The position numbers and the translations under genes are program-made. The notes beneath the pieces were generated by a model. The model did no database searches, was not told where the DNA came from, and was given only the letters and a program-made list of their open reading frames with translations. Shown here piece by piece: positions 23,158 to 32,050 of a stretch of 37,362 nt of DNA (positions within the stretch are counted from its first letter, which is position 1; each line of letters begins with the position of its first letter). The stretch is from Clostridia bacterium. Its GTDB lineage: Bacteria; Bacillota; Clostridia; Oscillospirales; SIG627. The stretch is taken from NCBI GenBank assembly GCA_017439965.1, contig JAFSID010000049.1:1-37362 (forward strand), given 5' to 3'.

Positions 23158-25773
23158 TTATTCTTCACTGCTTGTCAGCATTTCAATGTATTTTTCACGG
23201 GATATGAGCACTACACGGGGCTTTGAGCCTGCAAATTCGCTGACGATTCCCATTTCGTACATCATATCAATTATTCTTGCCGCTCTTGCATAGCCGAGCT
23301 TTAAGCGTCGCTGAAGCATTGAGGTCGAGATGCTTCCGCTGTCAAGAGCAATTTCAATCGCGGGCTTGAGCATTGGGTCGGAGGAAAGTGAAAGCTCACC
23401 GTCGTCTCCGTCTTCATCGTCACCGCCAAGCTTAGCCTTGCCCTTGTCGTTACAGCGCTCAGCTTCACGCTCGATACCTTCGATAACCTCGTCACTGTAG
23501 GTGCTTGTGGAGTTACCCTTGAGGAAGTCGATTATTTCCTCAATCTCCTTGTCACTTACGAATGAGCCTTGCACACGGGTGGGAGTCATTGCGCCGATAG
23601 GTGCGTAAAGCATATCTCCTCGGCCGACCAGCTTTTCAGCGCCTGCCATATCGAGAATGGTCTTTGAGTCAACCTGAGATGCAACGGTGAATGCAATTCT
23701 TGAGGGCACGTTTGCCTTGATAAGACCCGTGATGACGTCAACGGACGGTCTCTGAGTACCTATGATAAGGTGCATTCCCGCCGCTCTTGCCTTCTGCGCG
23801 ATACGGCATATGGAGGACTCGACGTTGTCTCTTGCCATCATCATAAGGTCGGCAAGCTCGTCTATAACGATTACTATTCTCGGGAGCATTTCACGCTCGG
23901 TCTCTACCTTCGCAACCTCGTTGTAGGCGATTATATCACGAACGCCTACCTCCTCGATGAGTGCGAAGCGCCGTTCCATTTCTCCTACCGCCCAGGCAAG
24001 CGCGCCTGCGGCTTTCTTGGGGTCGCTCACGACGGGAACAAGCAGATGAGGAATGCCGTTATAAACGCCCAGCTCAATCTTCTTGGGGTCAATGAGAATG
24101 AATTTTACTTCCTCGGGAGTTGCCTTGTAAAGCATACTTACAAGGAAGCTGTTGATACATACCGATTTACCCGAGCCCGTAGTACCCGCTATAAGCAGGT
24201 GAGGCATTTTTGCAATGTCACAGTAAACGGGATTGCCTGCAACGTCAACGCCGAGACAGGAGGTAAGACGGCTCTTTGAATCCTGGAACGCCTTTGATTC
24301 AATAAGCTCGCGTATCGTAACCGTAGACTTGTTTCGGTTGGGGACTTCGATACCTACCGCCTCTTTACCAGGGATGGGCGCTTCAATTCTGACACCCTTT
24401 GAGGCAAGGCTGAGCGCGATATCCTCCGAGAGATTTCGGATAGCGCGTACTCTTACGCCGACCTCGGGCTGAAGCTCGTAGCGTGTAACGGTGGGACCCT
24501 TTGCGATATTGACGATTTTAGCGTTAACCTTAAAGCTTGCAAGAGTTTCAACAAGCTTCTTGGCTGTGGTTTCGTATTCCTGAGTGAGTGCGGAGGAAAC
24601 ACCTTCGCCCTGCTTGAGAATTTCAACGGGCGGGAACTGATACTCCTCTGTGTATTCCTCGTCGAGATAACCGTCGCTTGTATCAAGCTCGGTCTTTTCC
24701 TGCTCAAGCATTTCGTTCTCCTCTTCGCTGTCACCTGCCTTGACGATTTCCGCCTCGGCGCTCATACCTCCGTCGGCATACTCGTCACCCGTGACGGTAA
24801 CCTCGGTTTTCTCCGTATCCTCGACTCCGAGAATTTTCTTGAGCGTTTCTCTCATCTCAAGTCTCTCGGGGTCCTCGGGCTCAGTATACTCGGGAGTATC
24901 GTCAACGGGATCGTCGATTGAAACCTGCTCGGGCTTTTCGTCCTCAAGCGGAGGATTCTTTTCACCGATCTCCTCGTCAAATTCAGGCTTCTGTCGTTTC
25001 TTGGAGGAAAGCTTTTCCTCCTCCTTTTTCTCTTGCTTTCTTCGTTCCTTTTCCTCGCGTTCCTTCTCGTTGAAGTACTCGCGACGCTCCTTCTTTCGCT
25101 CGCGTCTCGTCTCGTTGCCGTCCTTTATAAGCTCAAAAAGACCTCTTGCCATATCGGCGGGTGTTTTTGATACGAGGAAGGGGGAGATGATGAGAAGAGC
25201 TATAACGCAGACGATTATTGTAAACGGCTTGCCAATGGTGGGCGTGAGAATGCTTGAGAAGAAGCCACCGATAAGACTGTGTGCGGTGAGTCTGCCCTCG
25301 TCGTTAAACGCCTCCCGGTAGTGCTTCATGGTAAATACTTCCTTGAAGCTGAATTCGGCGTTGCCGTCACTTATGATGCTTGCAAGCAGACAAGCGAATA
25401 TGCAAAGAAACGCAAACGATAACCACCAGTTGACCCCGGGATATCTCTTCTGAGCCTCATTGCGATAGGATATCGCTCTTGCGACAAGCAGAAAGGGAAT
25501 GAGATACGCGCCGTAGGAAAACAGACTTCCGAATACGTTCTTAAAGCTCTTTCCGAGCCATCCCGATGAAGCGGGAAGGAACATACAAATCAAAAAGAAT
25601 ACGGCAAAAATTCCGATTATCCACGGTATGATTTGTAAATTCATTTCACTTGGCGGTGTATACGCCGTTTTCTGAGCCTTCTTCAAGGGCTTTATCGTGG
25701 TATCGTCCTTGACTCTCAATTGCTTTATCGGTTTTTTTACCTTGTTTTTTTCTGTCTTTTTATCTTTTGGCAT
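23158..25773 (-). CDS. ftsK: FtsK/SpoIIIE DNA translocase
   Basis: 871 residues. Four membrane helices lie between about residues 48 and 205, followed by a long, highly charged linker (about 210-390, with runs of Lys/Arg/Glu and then acidic stretches). The motor domain begins with the alpha segment GPTVTRYELQPEVGVRVRAI; Walker A is AGTTGSGKSVCINS and Walker B IVIVIDELADLMM. The C-terminal gamma domain (about 800-870) is a winged helix, TSMLQRRLKLGYARAARIIDMM, that reads polar DNA sequences. It pumps chromosomal DNA across the division septum or into the forespore; a spore former may use it as SpoIIIE. The promoter is a perfect consensus. Confidence 0.95.
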   Translation of the reverse strand: MPKDKKTEKNKVKKPIKQLRVKDDTTIKPLKKAQKTAYTPPSEMNLQIIPWIIGIFAVFFLICMFLPASSGWLGKSFKNVFGSLFSYGAYLIPFLLVARAISYRNEAQKRYPGVNWWLSFAFLCIFACLLASIISDGNAEFSFKEVFTMKHYREAFNDEGRLTAHSLIGGFFSSILTPTIGKPFTIIVCVIALLIISPFLVSKTPADMARGLFELIKDGNETRRERKKERREYFNEKEREEKERRKQEKKEEEKLSSKKRQKPEFDEEIGEKNPPLEDEKPEQVSIDDPVDDTPEYTEPEDPERLEMRETLKKILGVEDTEKTEVTVTGDEYADGGMSAEAEIVKAGDSEEENEMLEQEKTELDTSDGYLDEEYTEEYQFPPVEILKQGEGVSSALTQEYETTAKKLVETLASFKVNAKIVNIAKGPTVTRYELQPEVGVRVRAIRNLSEDIALSLASKGVRIEAPIPGKEAVGIEVPNRNKSTVTIRELIESKAFQDSKSRLTSCLGVDVAGNPVYCDIAKMPHLLIAGTTGSGKSVCINSFLVSMLYKATPEEVKFILIDPKKIELGVYNGIPHLLVPVVSDPKKAAGALAWAVGEMERRFALIEEVGVRDIIAYNEVAKVETEREMLPRIVIVIDELADLMMMARDNVESSICRIAQKARAAGMHLIIGTQRPSVDVITGLIKANVPSRIAFTVASQVDSKTILDMAGAEKLVGRGDMLYAPIGAMTPTRVQGSFVSDKEIEEIIDFLKGNSTSTYSDEVIEGIEREAERCNDKGKAKLGGDDEDGDDGELSLSSDPMLKPAIEIALDSGSISTSMLQRRLKLGYARAARIIDMMYEMGIVSEFAGSKPRVVLISREKYIEMLTSSEE

Positions 25774-25809
25774 TTAAATGACCTTGTCCTTTATATATAA
25801 TTAATTAAT

Positions 25810-25838
25810 ATTATACTAAATAATAATGCTTCTGTCAA
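25810..25838 (-). promoter_or_regulatory. Consensus SigA promoter of ftsK operon
   Basis: Minus strand TTGACA (25838-25833), 17-bp spacer, TATAAT (25815-25810): identical to the SigA consensus in both boxes and spacing. The start codon is 37 nt downstream. Confidence 0.85.
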
Positions 25839-25883
25839 CCTTGATTAAGATATTTTTACATATTTATATAATTAATCAAAGGA

Positions 25884-25912
25884 TTGACAAAATAGAGAAT
25901 TTGTTTTATGAT
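25884..25912 (+). promoter_or_regulatory. SigA-like promoter of PfkB kinase
   Basis: TTGACA (25884-25889), 17-bp spacer, TATGAT (25907-25912), 63 nt ahead of the kinase start. Confidence 0.75.
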
Positions 25913-25975
25913 TTATGAAAAGGAAACGCGAATATATGCTGTAAAAACGATACTTGCTCTTGTTGAGGATTTAAA

Positions 25976-26827
25976 ATGAAGGTACTGTCATTCGGTGAAA
26001 TACTCTGGGATATTTATCCCGATGAAAAATATATAGGAGGCGCGCCCTTGAATCTTGCGGGGCATCTTGCCCGTCACGGTGCTGCGGTGGATATGCTTTC
26101 TGCGGTCGGCTGTGATGCTCTTGGAAACGAAGCTCTTGAAATACTTGAGAAATGGGGAGTTGGCACTCACCTTGTGAAAAGCCTTCCCGATAAGGAAACG
26201 GGTAGCTGTGTCGTGACTCTTGACGAAAGCTTAACTCCGTCGTATGATCTTAAAACCGACGTTGCGTGGGATTATATTCCTCACTGTGATGCAAAGGGCT
26301 TCGACGTTTTGTATTTCGGTACTCTTGCTTTGAGGGGAGAGTGTAACCGCTATTCACTTAATAAAACGCTTGAGGGCGGAAATTTTCGCGAGATTTTTTG
26401 TGATATTAATCTTCGCCCTCCGTTTTTTGACCGAAACAGCATTGAAGTGGTGCTGAATAACGCAACTATTCTCAAAATCAGCGAGGAGGAGCTTGACGCG
26501 ATGCTTGATGCCGTCGGAATTAAAAATACGGGTCTTGAGTCGGTCTGCCTTGAGCTTGAGTCACGCTATCCTCAGATAAAGGTGGTTATCATAACCCTTG
26601 GCTCAAAGGGTGCCGTTGCTCATTCCACTCTTGAAAAAAGGCTTTATTCCGTAGAAGCAATGCCGTGTAAGGTCGTTTCAACGGTAGGCGCGGGCGATAG
26701 CTTTTCTGCGGCTTTCCTTTGGAGCTATATGAACGGAGCGGGACTTGATGAGTGCCTTTCACACGCCTCCGAAATTGCCTCCCTTACCGTTTCTCAATAC
26801 GATGCCGTGCCTGAATACACGGTTTGA
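25976..26827 (+). CDS. PfkB-family carbohydrate kinase, fructokinase-like
   Basis: 283 residues of the ribokinase/PfkB family. The first signature is GGAPLNLAGHLARHG (about 21-35), and the second contains the catalytic base VSTVGAGDSFSAAFL near the C terminus. The opening VLSFGEILWDIYP and the DINLRPPFFD segment are typical of fructokinases, which phosphorylate fructose on the 6-OH with ATP. The C terminus is short, ending soon after the GAGD helix, slightly below the usual 300-320 residues. The ribosome binding site is GAGGA. Monocistronic, with its own promoter; the next gene also has its own. Confidence 0.87.
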   Translation: MKVLSFGEILWDIYPDEKYIGGAPLNLAGHLARHGAAVDMLSAVGCDALGNEALEILEKWGVGTHLVKSLPDKETGSCVVTLDESLTPSYDLKTDVAWDYIPHCDAKGFDVLYFGTLALRGECNRYSLNKTLEGGNFREIFCDINLRPPFFDRNSIEVVLNNATILKISEEELDAMLDAVGIKNTGLESVCLELESRYPQIKVVIITLGSKGAVAHSTLEKRLYSVEAMPCKVVSTVGAGDSFSAAFLWSYMNGAGLDECLSHASEIASLTVSQYDAVPEYTV

Positions 26828-26842
26828 AAATGGCGTTTTTTA

Positions 26843-26871
26843 TTGACAAACCCCTCATCATTATGTACAAT
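26843..26871 (+). promoter_or_regulatory. SigA-like promoter of hydrolase-ung pair
   Basis: TTGACA (26843-26848), 17-bp spacer, TACAAT (26866-26871), 51 nt ahead of the hydrolase start. Confidence 0.75.
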
Positions 26872-26922
26872 TTATACGTCGTCATTTAATTGATGTATTT
26901 ATACTGAGAAAGGATTTTAAAA

Positions 26923-27672
26923 ATGAAATTTGAATGGAATGGCTTTGAGGCTGAGGAATTTGAGTTTGAAGGAAGACAGGCGATAATCGTATTTCCCGAG
27001 GAAAAGGACGAGAGAGGCAACTGGGCTCTTAAGACTGAATACTGGAACGCTTTTCCCGACGTTGAAATAAATCTTGTAAAGAGAGGCTTTCATCTCTGCT
27101 ACGTTAAAAACGAGTCGCGCATTGCACCTAAGAGTGACTGCGACGTTAAGGCAAGATTTGTAAAATATATAAGCGAGACCTACGGTCTGCGTGATAAGTG
27201 CGTACCCGTCGGAATGAGTTGCGGAGGTGCACACGCGGTACGTTTTGCAGGCTTTTATCCCGAGCTTATTGCCTGTATGTTTATTGATGCTCCCGTTTTG
27301 AATTTTGCATCCTGGCCGGGTATTGACCCCCAAAAGAATAAGGGAATATGGGATTCGGAATTTTTAAAGACTTATCCCGATATGAAAAGATATAAGCTTT
27401 GCGGATTTACCGAGCATCCCATCTGTATGGCAGATACCCTCGTTAAAAACAAGATACGCATAATTATGGTTTACGGTCAGGAGGATATGACGGTGAACTG
27501 GAATGAAAACGGAAGACTTCTCGAAGAGGCTTACGAGGGCACTGACCTTCTTACCGTTATCGGAGTATACGGCAGAGGTCATCATCCTCACGGACTCGTG
27601 ACAGGCAACGGCGTCAAGGATAACTCCGCAATATATAACTATATCATAGAAAATTGCAATAAGGTGGATTAA
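26923..27672 (+). CDS. Alpha/beta-hydrolase fold protein
   Basis: 249 residues. The nucleophile elbow is GMSCGG (consensus G-x-S-x-G), inside VPVGMSCGGAHAVRFAGFYP. A later acid is likely in MVYGQEDMTV, and the catalytic histidine in GRGHHPHG, giving the Ser-Asp-His order of the alpha/beta-hydrolase fold. There is no leader peptide, so it is cytosolic. It resembles dienelactone-hydrolase or esterase-type small hydrolases acting on sugar or xenobiotic esters; the substrate is unknown. The ribosome binding site is AAAGGA. Its stop is followed after 1 nt by the GTG start of ung, so the two share a transcript. Confidence 0.75.
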   Translation: MKFEWNGFEAEEFEFEGRQAIIVFPEEKDERGNWALKTEYWNAFPDVEINLVKRGFHLCYVKNESRIAPKSDCDVKARFVKYISETYGLRDKCVPVGMSCGGAHAVRFAGFYPELIACMFIDAPVLNFASWPGIDPQKNKGIWDSEFLKTYPDMKRYKLCGFTEHPICMADTLVKNKIRIIMVYGQEDMTVNWNENGRLLEEAYEGTDLLTVIGVYGRGHHPHGLVTGNGVKDNSAIYNYIIENCNKVD

Positions 27673-27673
27673 C

Positions 27674-28339
27674 GTGGTAAGCTTTGGTAACGATTGGGAT
27701 TCCATTCTCGCGGACGAGTTTGAAAAGCCCTATTACAAAAGGCTGCGGGCTTTTTTGAAGCAGGAATATTCAACTCGCGTTATCTATCCTCATATGAACG
27801 ATATTTTCAATTCCTTAAAATGCTCCTCGTTTGAAAAAACGAGAGTGGTTATCATAGGTCAGGACCCGTATCACGGAGCAGGTCAGGCTCACGGAATGTG
27901 CTTTTCGGTAAAGCGCGGAGTCGAGCCTCCTCCGTCGCTCAAGAATATTTTCAAGGAGCTTGAGACCGACGTGGGCTTCAAGCCCGTCAACCACGGTGAG
28001 CTTACCTCCTGGGCTGAACAGGGCGTGCTTTTGCTTAACACCGTTCTGACAGTGAGAGAGGGAAGCCCCAATTCCCACAAGGGTATGGGCTGGGAGGAGT
28101 TTACCGACAGAGTGATATCCGAGCTTAACCGAAAGACAACTCCCGTCGTGTTTTTACTGTGGGGAGCAAACGCCCGTGCGAAAGCTAAAATAATTGATAA
28201 TCCTCTCCACCGAAAGCTTGAAACGGTGCATCCGAGTCCCTTGTCGGCGTATAACGGCTTTTTCGGGTGTCATCACTTTTCGCGCTGTAACGAGATACTC
28301 GTCGCAAGCGGTCAGGAGCCTATAAACTGGCAGCTTTGA
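27674..28339 (+). CDS. ung: Uracil-DNA glycosylase, family 1
   Basis: 221 residues, the normal size for family-1 UDG. The water-activating loop GQDPYHG (62-68, catalytic Asp64), the uracil-recognition LLNTVLT (Asn122) and the DNA-intercalation loop HPSPLSAYNGFFG (His186) are all intact. It removes uracil from DNA as the first step of base-excision repair. Translation starts at a GTG preceded by AAGGTGG. It sits 1 nt behind an alpha/beta-hydrolase gene, an incidental pairing as far as function goes. A perfect 7-bp inverted repeat TCAACCG/CGGTTGA (28342-28356) lies just after the stop but has no T-run. Confidence 0.96.
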   Translation: MVSFGNDWDSILADEFEKPYYKRLRAFLKQEYSTRVIYPHMNDIFNSLKCSSFEKTRVVIIGQDPYHGAGQAHGMCFSVKRGVEPPPSLKNIFKELETDVGFKPVNHGELTSWAEQGVLLLNTVLTVREGSPNSHKGMGWEEFTDRVISELNRKTTPVVFLLWGANARAKAKIIDNPLHRKLETVHPSPLSAYNGFFGCHHFSRCNEILVASGQEPINWQL

Positions 28340-28443
28340 CGTCAACCGTCGGTTGAAGCACTCTGCTTTGAAAATTACCCGCAAGCCTTTATAGTTCAGT
28401 AAATTTGGCTATAATATTATAAAAAGGCTGAATGGAGACTTAT

Positions 28444-29877
28444 ATGAAATTTTTACCCGATAAATTCCGTGAATTCAGAAAAAACTACAACCTCTCTCAA
28501 AAGGAGGTTGCAGCTCTTCTCGGAATAAGTGACCGCGCCATATCCAAATGGGAAAACGGCTTGTCTGTCCCGTCCTCCGAGCATCTTGTGTTGCTTGCTA
28601 AAATTTTCAATATTAAGGTCGGAGACCTTTTTGACACGAGTGACGAGGGGTACGTCCGTGAAAGCTATACCCGAATGGAGTCGGTCAAGGAGCTTTACCG
28701 CATAGGCAGAGGTCCTTCAAGCTCTCATACGATAGGTCCCGAGAAGGCTTGCCGTATAATGCGCGAGAGATTTCCGACGGCGGATCTGTTCCGTATCACT
28801 CTTTACGGCTCACTTGCCAAAACGGGCAGAGGACACGGCACCGACGAGGTTATAAAAAAGACTCTTGCCCCCATTCCGTGTGAGGTCAAGTTCAATCTGA
28901 ACGATACGGTTATTCCTCATCCCAACACTATGGATATCGTAGCCCTCAAAAACGGACGGGAGCTTTCCCGTGCCCGTGTAAAGAGCGTTGGAGGCGGAAA
29001 GATCCTTTTTGACGGAGAGCGTGCCGAGGAGGTATTTTCTCCGTACGCCGAAACGAAGTTCCACGATATAGCCGTTTATTGCCAGGAAAAAGGCATTCGT
29101 CTCTGGCAATACGTTGAGGAAAACGAGCAGGATGATTTCTGGGACTATATGCAGGAAATCTGGGACACGATGAAGACCTCAATCAAGCGCGGACTCAATG
29201 ACGAGGGTATTCTTCCGGGTGGTCTCGGAGTGCATAAGAAGGCAAAATCCCTTTACAATAATCAGCACCTTGACGAAAGCAACCAGACCCGTGAAAACCG
29301 TCTCGTTTGCTCCTATGCGTTTGCAATAAGTGAGCAGAATGCATCGGGCGAGACGATAGTCACCGCTCCAACCTGCGGTGCGGCAGGAGTTTTACCCGCC
29401 GTTCTTTACTATCAGCAGATTAAAAACGATTTCTCCGACAGAAAGGTGCTTCACGCCCTTGCAACTGCGGGCGTTATCGGTAATCTTATAAAAACCAACG
29501 CCTCCATTTCGGGAGCCGAATGCGGATGTCAGGCGGAGATAGGTACCGCCTGTGCAATGGCTTCCGCCGCCCTCGGAGAGCTTTTTGATTTGCATATCGA
29601 CAAAATCGAATACGCCGCTGAAATCGCAATCGAGCATCACTTGGGACTTACCTGCGACCCAATCTGCGGACTCGTGCAGATACCCTGCATCGAGCGTAAC
29701 GCCGTTGCCGCAATGCGTGCCATAAACGCCGTAAACCTCGCCTCGTTCCTTTGGGATACCCGTAAAATATCCTTCGACCGAGTCGTTGAGACGATGCGTG
29801 AGACGGGACACGATTTATCACCGTCGTACAGAGAGACGGCGGAGGGTGGTTTGGCTAAAATAACCGACTTCAGATAA
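28444..29877 (+). CDS. sdaA: L-serine dehydratase with N-terminal XRE HTH
   Basis: 477 residues: an XRE/Cro-type helix-turn-helix (about 6-63; LSQKEVAALLGISDRAISKWENG) joined in frame to a single-chain iron-sulfur L-serine dehydratase. The beta part starts at IGRGPSSSHTIGP (substrate loop, 91-96). The alpha part has TAPTCGAAGVLPA and the [4Fe-4S] cysteines Cys362, Cys404 and Cys415 (GCQAEIG, TCDPICG, IPCIERN). It deaminates L-serine to pyruvate and ammonia. A GGAG site precedes 28444 by 6 nt; an ATG at 28432 overlaps it. No stop or ribosome binding site separates the two domains. A TATAAT at 28410-28415 may be its -10 box. Normal dehydratases lack the HTH. Confidence 0.9.
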   Translation: MKFLPDKFREFRKNYNLSQKEVAALLGISDRAISKWENGLSVPSSEHLVLLAKIFNIKVGDLFDTSDEGYVRESYTRMESVKELYRIGRGPSSSHTIGPEKACRIMRERFPTADLFRITLYGSLAKTGRGHGTDEVIKKTLAPIPCEVKFNLNDTVIPHPNTMDIVALKNGRELSRARVKSVGGGKILFDGERAEEVFSPYAETKFHDIAVYCQEKGIRLWQYVEENEQDDFWDYMQEIWDTMKTSIKRGLNDEGILPGGLGVHKKAKSLYNNQHLDESNQTRENRLVCSYAFAISEQNASGETIVTAPTCGAAGVLPAVLYYQQIKNDFSDRKVLHALATAGVIGNLIKTNASISGAECGCQAEIGTACAMASAALGELFDLHIDKIEYAAEIAIEHHLGLTCDPICGLVQIPCIERNAVAAMRAINAVNLASFLWDTRKISFDRVVETMRETGHDLSPSYRETAEGGLAKITDFR

Positions 29878-29887
29878 CCGACTTCAG
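29860..29887 (+). repeat. 14-bp tandem duplication across the sdaA stop
   Basis: ATAACCGACTTCAG occurs twice head to tail (29860-29873, 29874-29887) and a third ATAA follows. The first copy encodes the last residues (I-T-D-F-R); the second contains the stop codon in its first bases. It looks like a recent slippage duplication. Confidence 0.85.
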
Positions 29888-29959
29888 ATAAGCGTCGCAA
29901 TACTGCGTTATCATCGGGATAGAAAAGCCTCGATGCCTTGTCTTGCTTGCTTATTATCT
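29886..29959. repeat. Dispersed intergenic repeat, member B
   Basis: AGATAAGCG followed by TCGCAATACTGCGTTATCATCGGGAT, CTCGATGCCTTGTCTTGC and ending GCTTATTATCT. The ends pair imperfectly (AGATAAGC with GCTTAT..TATCT). It shares its left part with 4956-4995 and with the remnant at about 5180-5197. No reading frame. Confidence 0.6.
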
Positions 29960-29985
29960 TAATAACAATACCTTGATAAAACAAA

Positions 29986-30012
29986 AACGCTTCCGAAAAA
30001 ATCGGAAGCGTT
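29986..30012. terminator. Bidirectional terminator between sdaA and HAD gene
   Basis: AACGCTTCCGA (29986-29996), loop AAAAA, TCGGAAGCGTT (30002-30012). T-rich tracts flank it on both strands, as expected for convergent genes. Confidence 0.85.
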
Positions 30013-30018
30013 ATTTCT

Positions 30019-30729
30019 TTAAAGCAAATGCTTTACCTTTTCGGGAAAGTCTCTGTAATCGTCAATGGTGATATAGCCGAAGTCGGAAAGGTAGACCGAC
30101 TCGTCGTTTCCGCCCGGACCGTAATCGTCGCCTATGTAAACGACCTCCTCGGGAAGATATCCCTTATCCTCACACCATTTTTTGAGCGCCCAAGCCTTAT
30201 TGAAGGGAGCGGGAGCCATATCGAACGAGGAAGAACCGCCGATAAATACGTTGTAATCGGGGAAGGTCTCAACGACCTCCTTGTAAATAGCGCGTCTCTT
30301 TGCACGGTCGGGGTCAAACGCAAGCTTGTCCTCCTGAATTGCCTTCGTGCCGAGAATGGGGAAGGTAACACAGCCCGACGAGTGATACTCAACGTTGTCT
30401 CCGCGAAATTCCGTAAAGCCGTATTTTTGGCGGAGAGCGGTAACGCGAGCCTCAACGCTGTCTCTGTCACAGTCTCTTATCTCGTCGAAAATTATGTCGA
30501 TATCCTTCGTTTCGGGATTGTATTCCGCGTACTGCATTCCGTAGTTTCCGAGAATGTCAATAGGGAAGCCCTCCATCTGATTGAATATTCTGCGACACAT
30601 TCCCGCACCTGCCATAAGAAGCTTATACTTCTTTGAAAGAGCCTCAAGTGTTGCACGGCATTCGGGAGTCATAGGGGTCTTATGCTGGGTAAGTGTACCG
30701 TCAAGGTCCATTGCAATAACCTTTATCAT
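30019..30729 (-). CDS. HAD-superfamily phosphatase (Cof/PMM-like)
   Basis: 236 residues of the haloacid dehalogenase superfamily, subclass IIB. The catalytic loop is MDLDGTLT (nucleophile Asp8, acid Asp10), motif III lysine is in APFNKAWALKKW, and motif IV is GDDYGPGGNDESVY. The middle is a cap domain as in phosphomannomutase or sugar-phosphatase relatives. It probably dephosphorylates a sugar or polyol phosphate. The start at 30729 has a GGAGG site 7 nt upstream; it overlaps the stop of the dehydrogenase by 4 nt (ATGA), so the pair is coupled. A natural reading is that it removes the phosphate from the dehydrogenase product; this is inference. Confidence 0.85.
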   Translation of the reverse strand: MIKVIAMDLDGTLTQHKTPMTPECRATLEALSKKYKLLMAGAGMCRRIFNQMEGFPIDILGNYGMQYAEYNPETKDIDIIFDEIRDCDRDSVEARVTALRQKYGFTEFRGDNVEYHSSGCVTFPILGTKAIQEDKLAFDPDRAKRRAIYKEVVETFPDYNVFIGGSSSFDMAPAPFNKAWALKKWCEDKGYLPEEVVYIGDDYGPGGNDESVYLSDFGYITIDDYRDFPEKVKHLL

Positions 30730-31982
30730 AATATTTCCTCCAATCCAAACATATCGTACCACATCCAAAGAACAGTGTATCTGTCCTTTAAGTCCTTAGC
30801 GTATCGAATTGCATCACGAAGCTTGTCCTTTGAATAGGTTGAGTAAAATTCATTCATATCAAGACCGATTCGTCCGATAATGGTCTTTATCTCCTCGGCA
30901 CTCGGAACACGGCTGAAGATTTCCTTTATTTCCTTTTCGTGCTCAAGGTATGCGGGTATTCTGTCCGTCTCATAAGTGCCAAGCTTATTCTGGAGCGCAA
31001 TGCATCCGTCTGCAACGCTCTTGTAAACTCGGCGTATTTCCTCCTCGCGTCCCTCTTCAACGAATTTCACCTTGGGAAATTCCTTCTTTAAAAGCTTTTC
31101 GCGGATTAGAGAGGTAACGTAGGTTGAATAAACCACGTCGATTCCGTGAGGCAGATATTTTTCGCCGTCAATAATACCCGTTATCTCAAAGAAGTGAGAA
31201 AGGTGATGCTCGCTTCCCGATGCGGGACGGGAATTACCTGCAAAGCTCATTGCAATTCCCACAAGCACAAGCGCCTCCATAAGTGTCCTGACACTCTCCG
31301 CATCCCTTTCAAGAAGCTTTTCCGCAAGCGGTAAAACCCTTTCTACCGTATCCATCGTGAGCTTGTATATTTCGGGACAGAGATACTCTCCGTTTACAAC
31401 GTGACCGATGTCCCAGTCGCAGAGCGCGGAATACTTGCCGATTATATCACCGTAGCCTGCCTTTATCATTTCAAGAGGCGCGGTAGTGAGAAAATCTGTG
31501 TCGGCAATTATTGCCTCGGGCACCTTTGCGGAATAGGTTACCTTCATACCGCCCGTTATCATTGCCGCGCCCGTTGAAGCGTAGCCGTCCATCGAAGGTG
31601 CGGTGGCAACTATATAATAAGGAATTTTAGAATTAAACGAAACGTATTTACACAGGTCCTGAATAACTCCCGAGCCGATACCGATTATAAGGTCGGTGTC
31701 ACCGAGTGAGTCTGTCACGCGGTTGATAGCCTCCTCGTTGGGAATAAGCACCGTCTTGCCCGAGAAGATTACAGAGCGTGAAATCTTAGCGTATTTCTCA
31801 ACGCTCTCACCTGCAACGCCGTAGGTGTTTTCGTCAGCCACAAGCATAATGCTCTTGTAATCACGGCAAAGCTCTTCAAGGTGAGAAACCGCGCCCTTTT
31901 CAACCCAAACGCATCCGATATCGCAAGCGTGATGACGTCCGCAGGAGCAATCCACACCGCGAAGTAATTCGTTAATATCCAT
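30726..31982 (-). CDS. sn-glycerol-1-phosphate dehydrogenase-like (AraM/EgsA)
   Basis: 418 residues of the iron-containing/dehydroquinate-synthase-like dehydrogenase fold, in the bacterial AraM (EgsA) group. NAD(P) binding: IIGIGSGVIQDLCKYVS. Dihydroxyacetone-phosphate region: ATAPSMDGYASTGAAM. Metal ligands are expected at the Asp in KAGYGDIIGK and the histidines in SGSEHHLSHFFE and LPHGIDV. B. subtilis AraM reduces dihydroxyacetone phosphate to sn-glycerol 1-phosphate, the stereoisomer otherwise typical of archaeal lipids. Coupled to an HAD phosphatase and divergent from a DeoR regulator with a GH20 gene, which suggests a carbohydrate or glycolipid pathway. The ribosome binding site is AGAGGT. 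Confidence 0.85.
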   Translation of the reverse strand: MDINELLRGVDCSCGRHHACDIGCVWVEKGAVSHLEELCRDYKSIMLVADENTYGVAGESVEKYAKISRSVIFSGKTVLIPNEEAINRVTDSLGDTDLIIGIGSGVIQDLCKYVSFNSKIPYYIVATAPSMDGYASTGAAMITGGMKVTYSAKVPEAIIADTDFLTTAPLEMIKAGYGDIIGKYSALCDWDIGHVVNGEYLCPEIYKLTMDTVERVLPLAEKLLERDAESVRTLMEALVLVGIAMSFAGNSRPASGSEHHLSHFFEITGIIDGEKYLPHGIDVVYSTYVTSLIREKLLKKEFPKVKFVEEGREEEIRRVYKSVADGCIALQNKLGTYETDRIPAYLEHEKEIKEIFSRVPSAEEIKTIIGRIGLDMNEFYSTYSKDKLRDAIRYAKDLKDRYTVLWMWYDMFGLEEIL

Positions 31983-32015
31983 ACATTTTACCTCTTTACA
32001 AATTTCTTTATATGT

Positions 32016-32044
32016 ATTATAATAAATGTGTCAATAATAATCAA
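32016..32044 (-). promoter_or_regulatory. SigA-like promoter of AraM-HAD operon
   Basis: Minus strand TTGATT (32044-32039), 17-bp spacer, TATAAT (32021-32016), 34 nt ahead of the start codon. A TTGACA inside the spacer is too close to the -10 box to act with it. Confidence 0.7.
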
Positions 32045-32050
32045 CTATTT

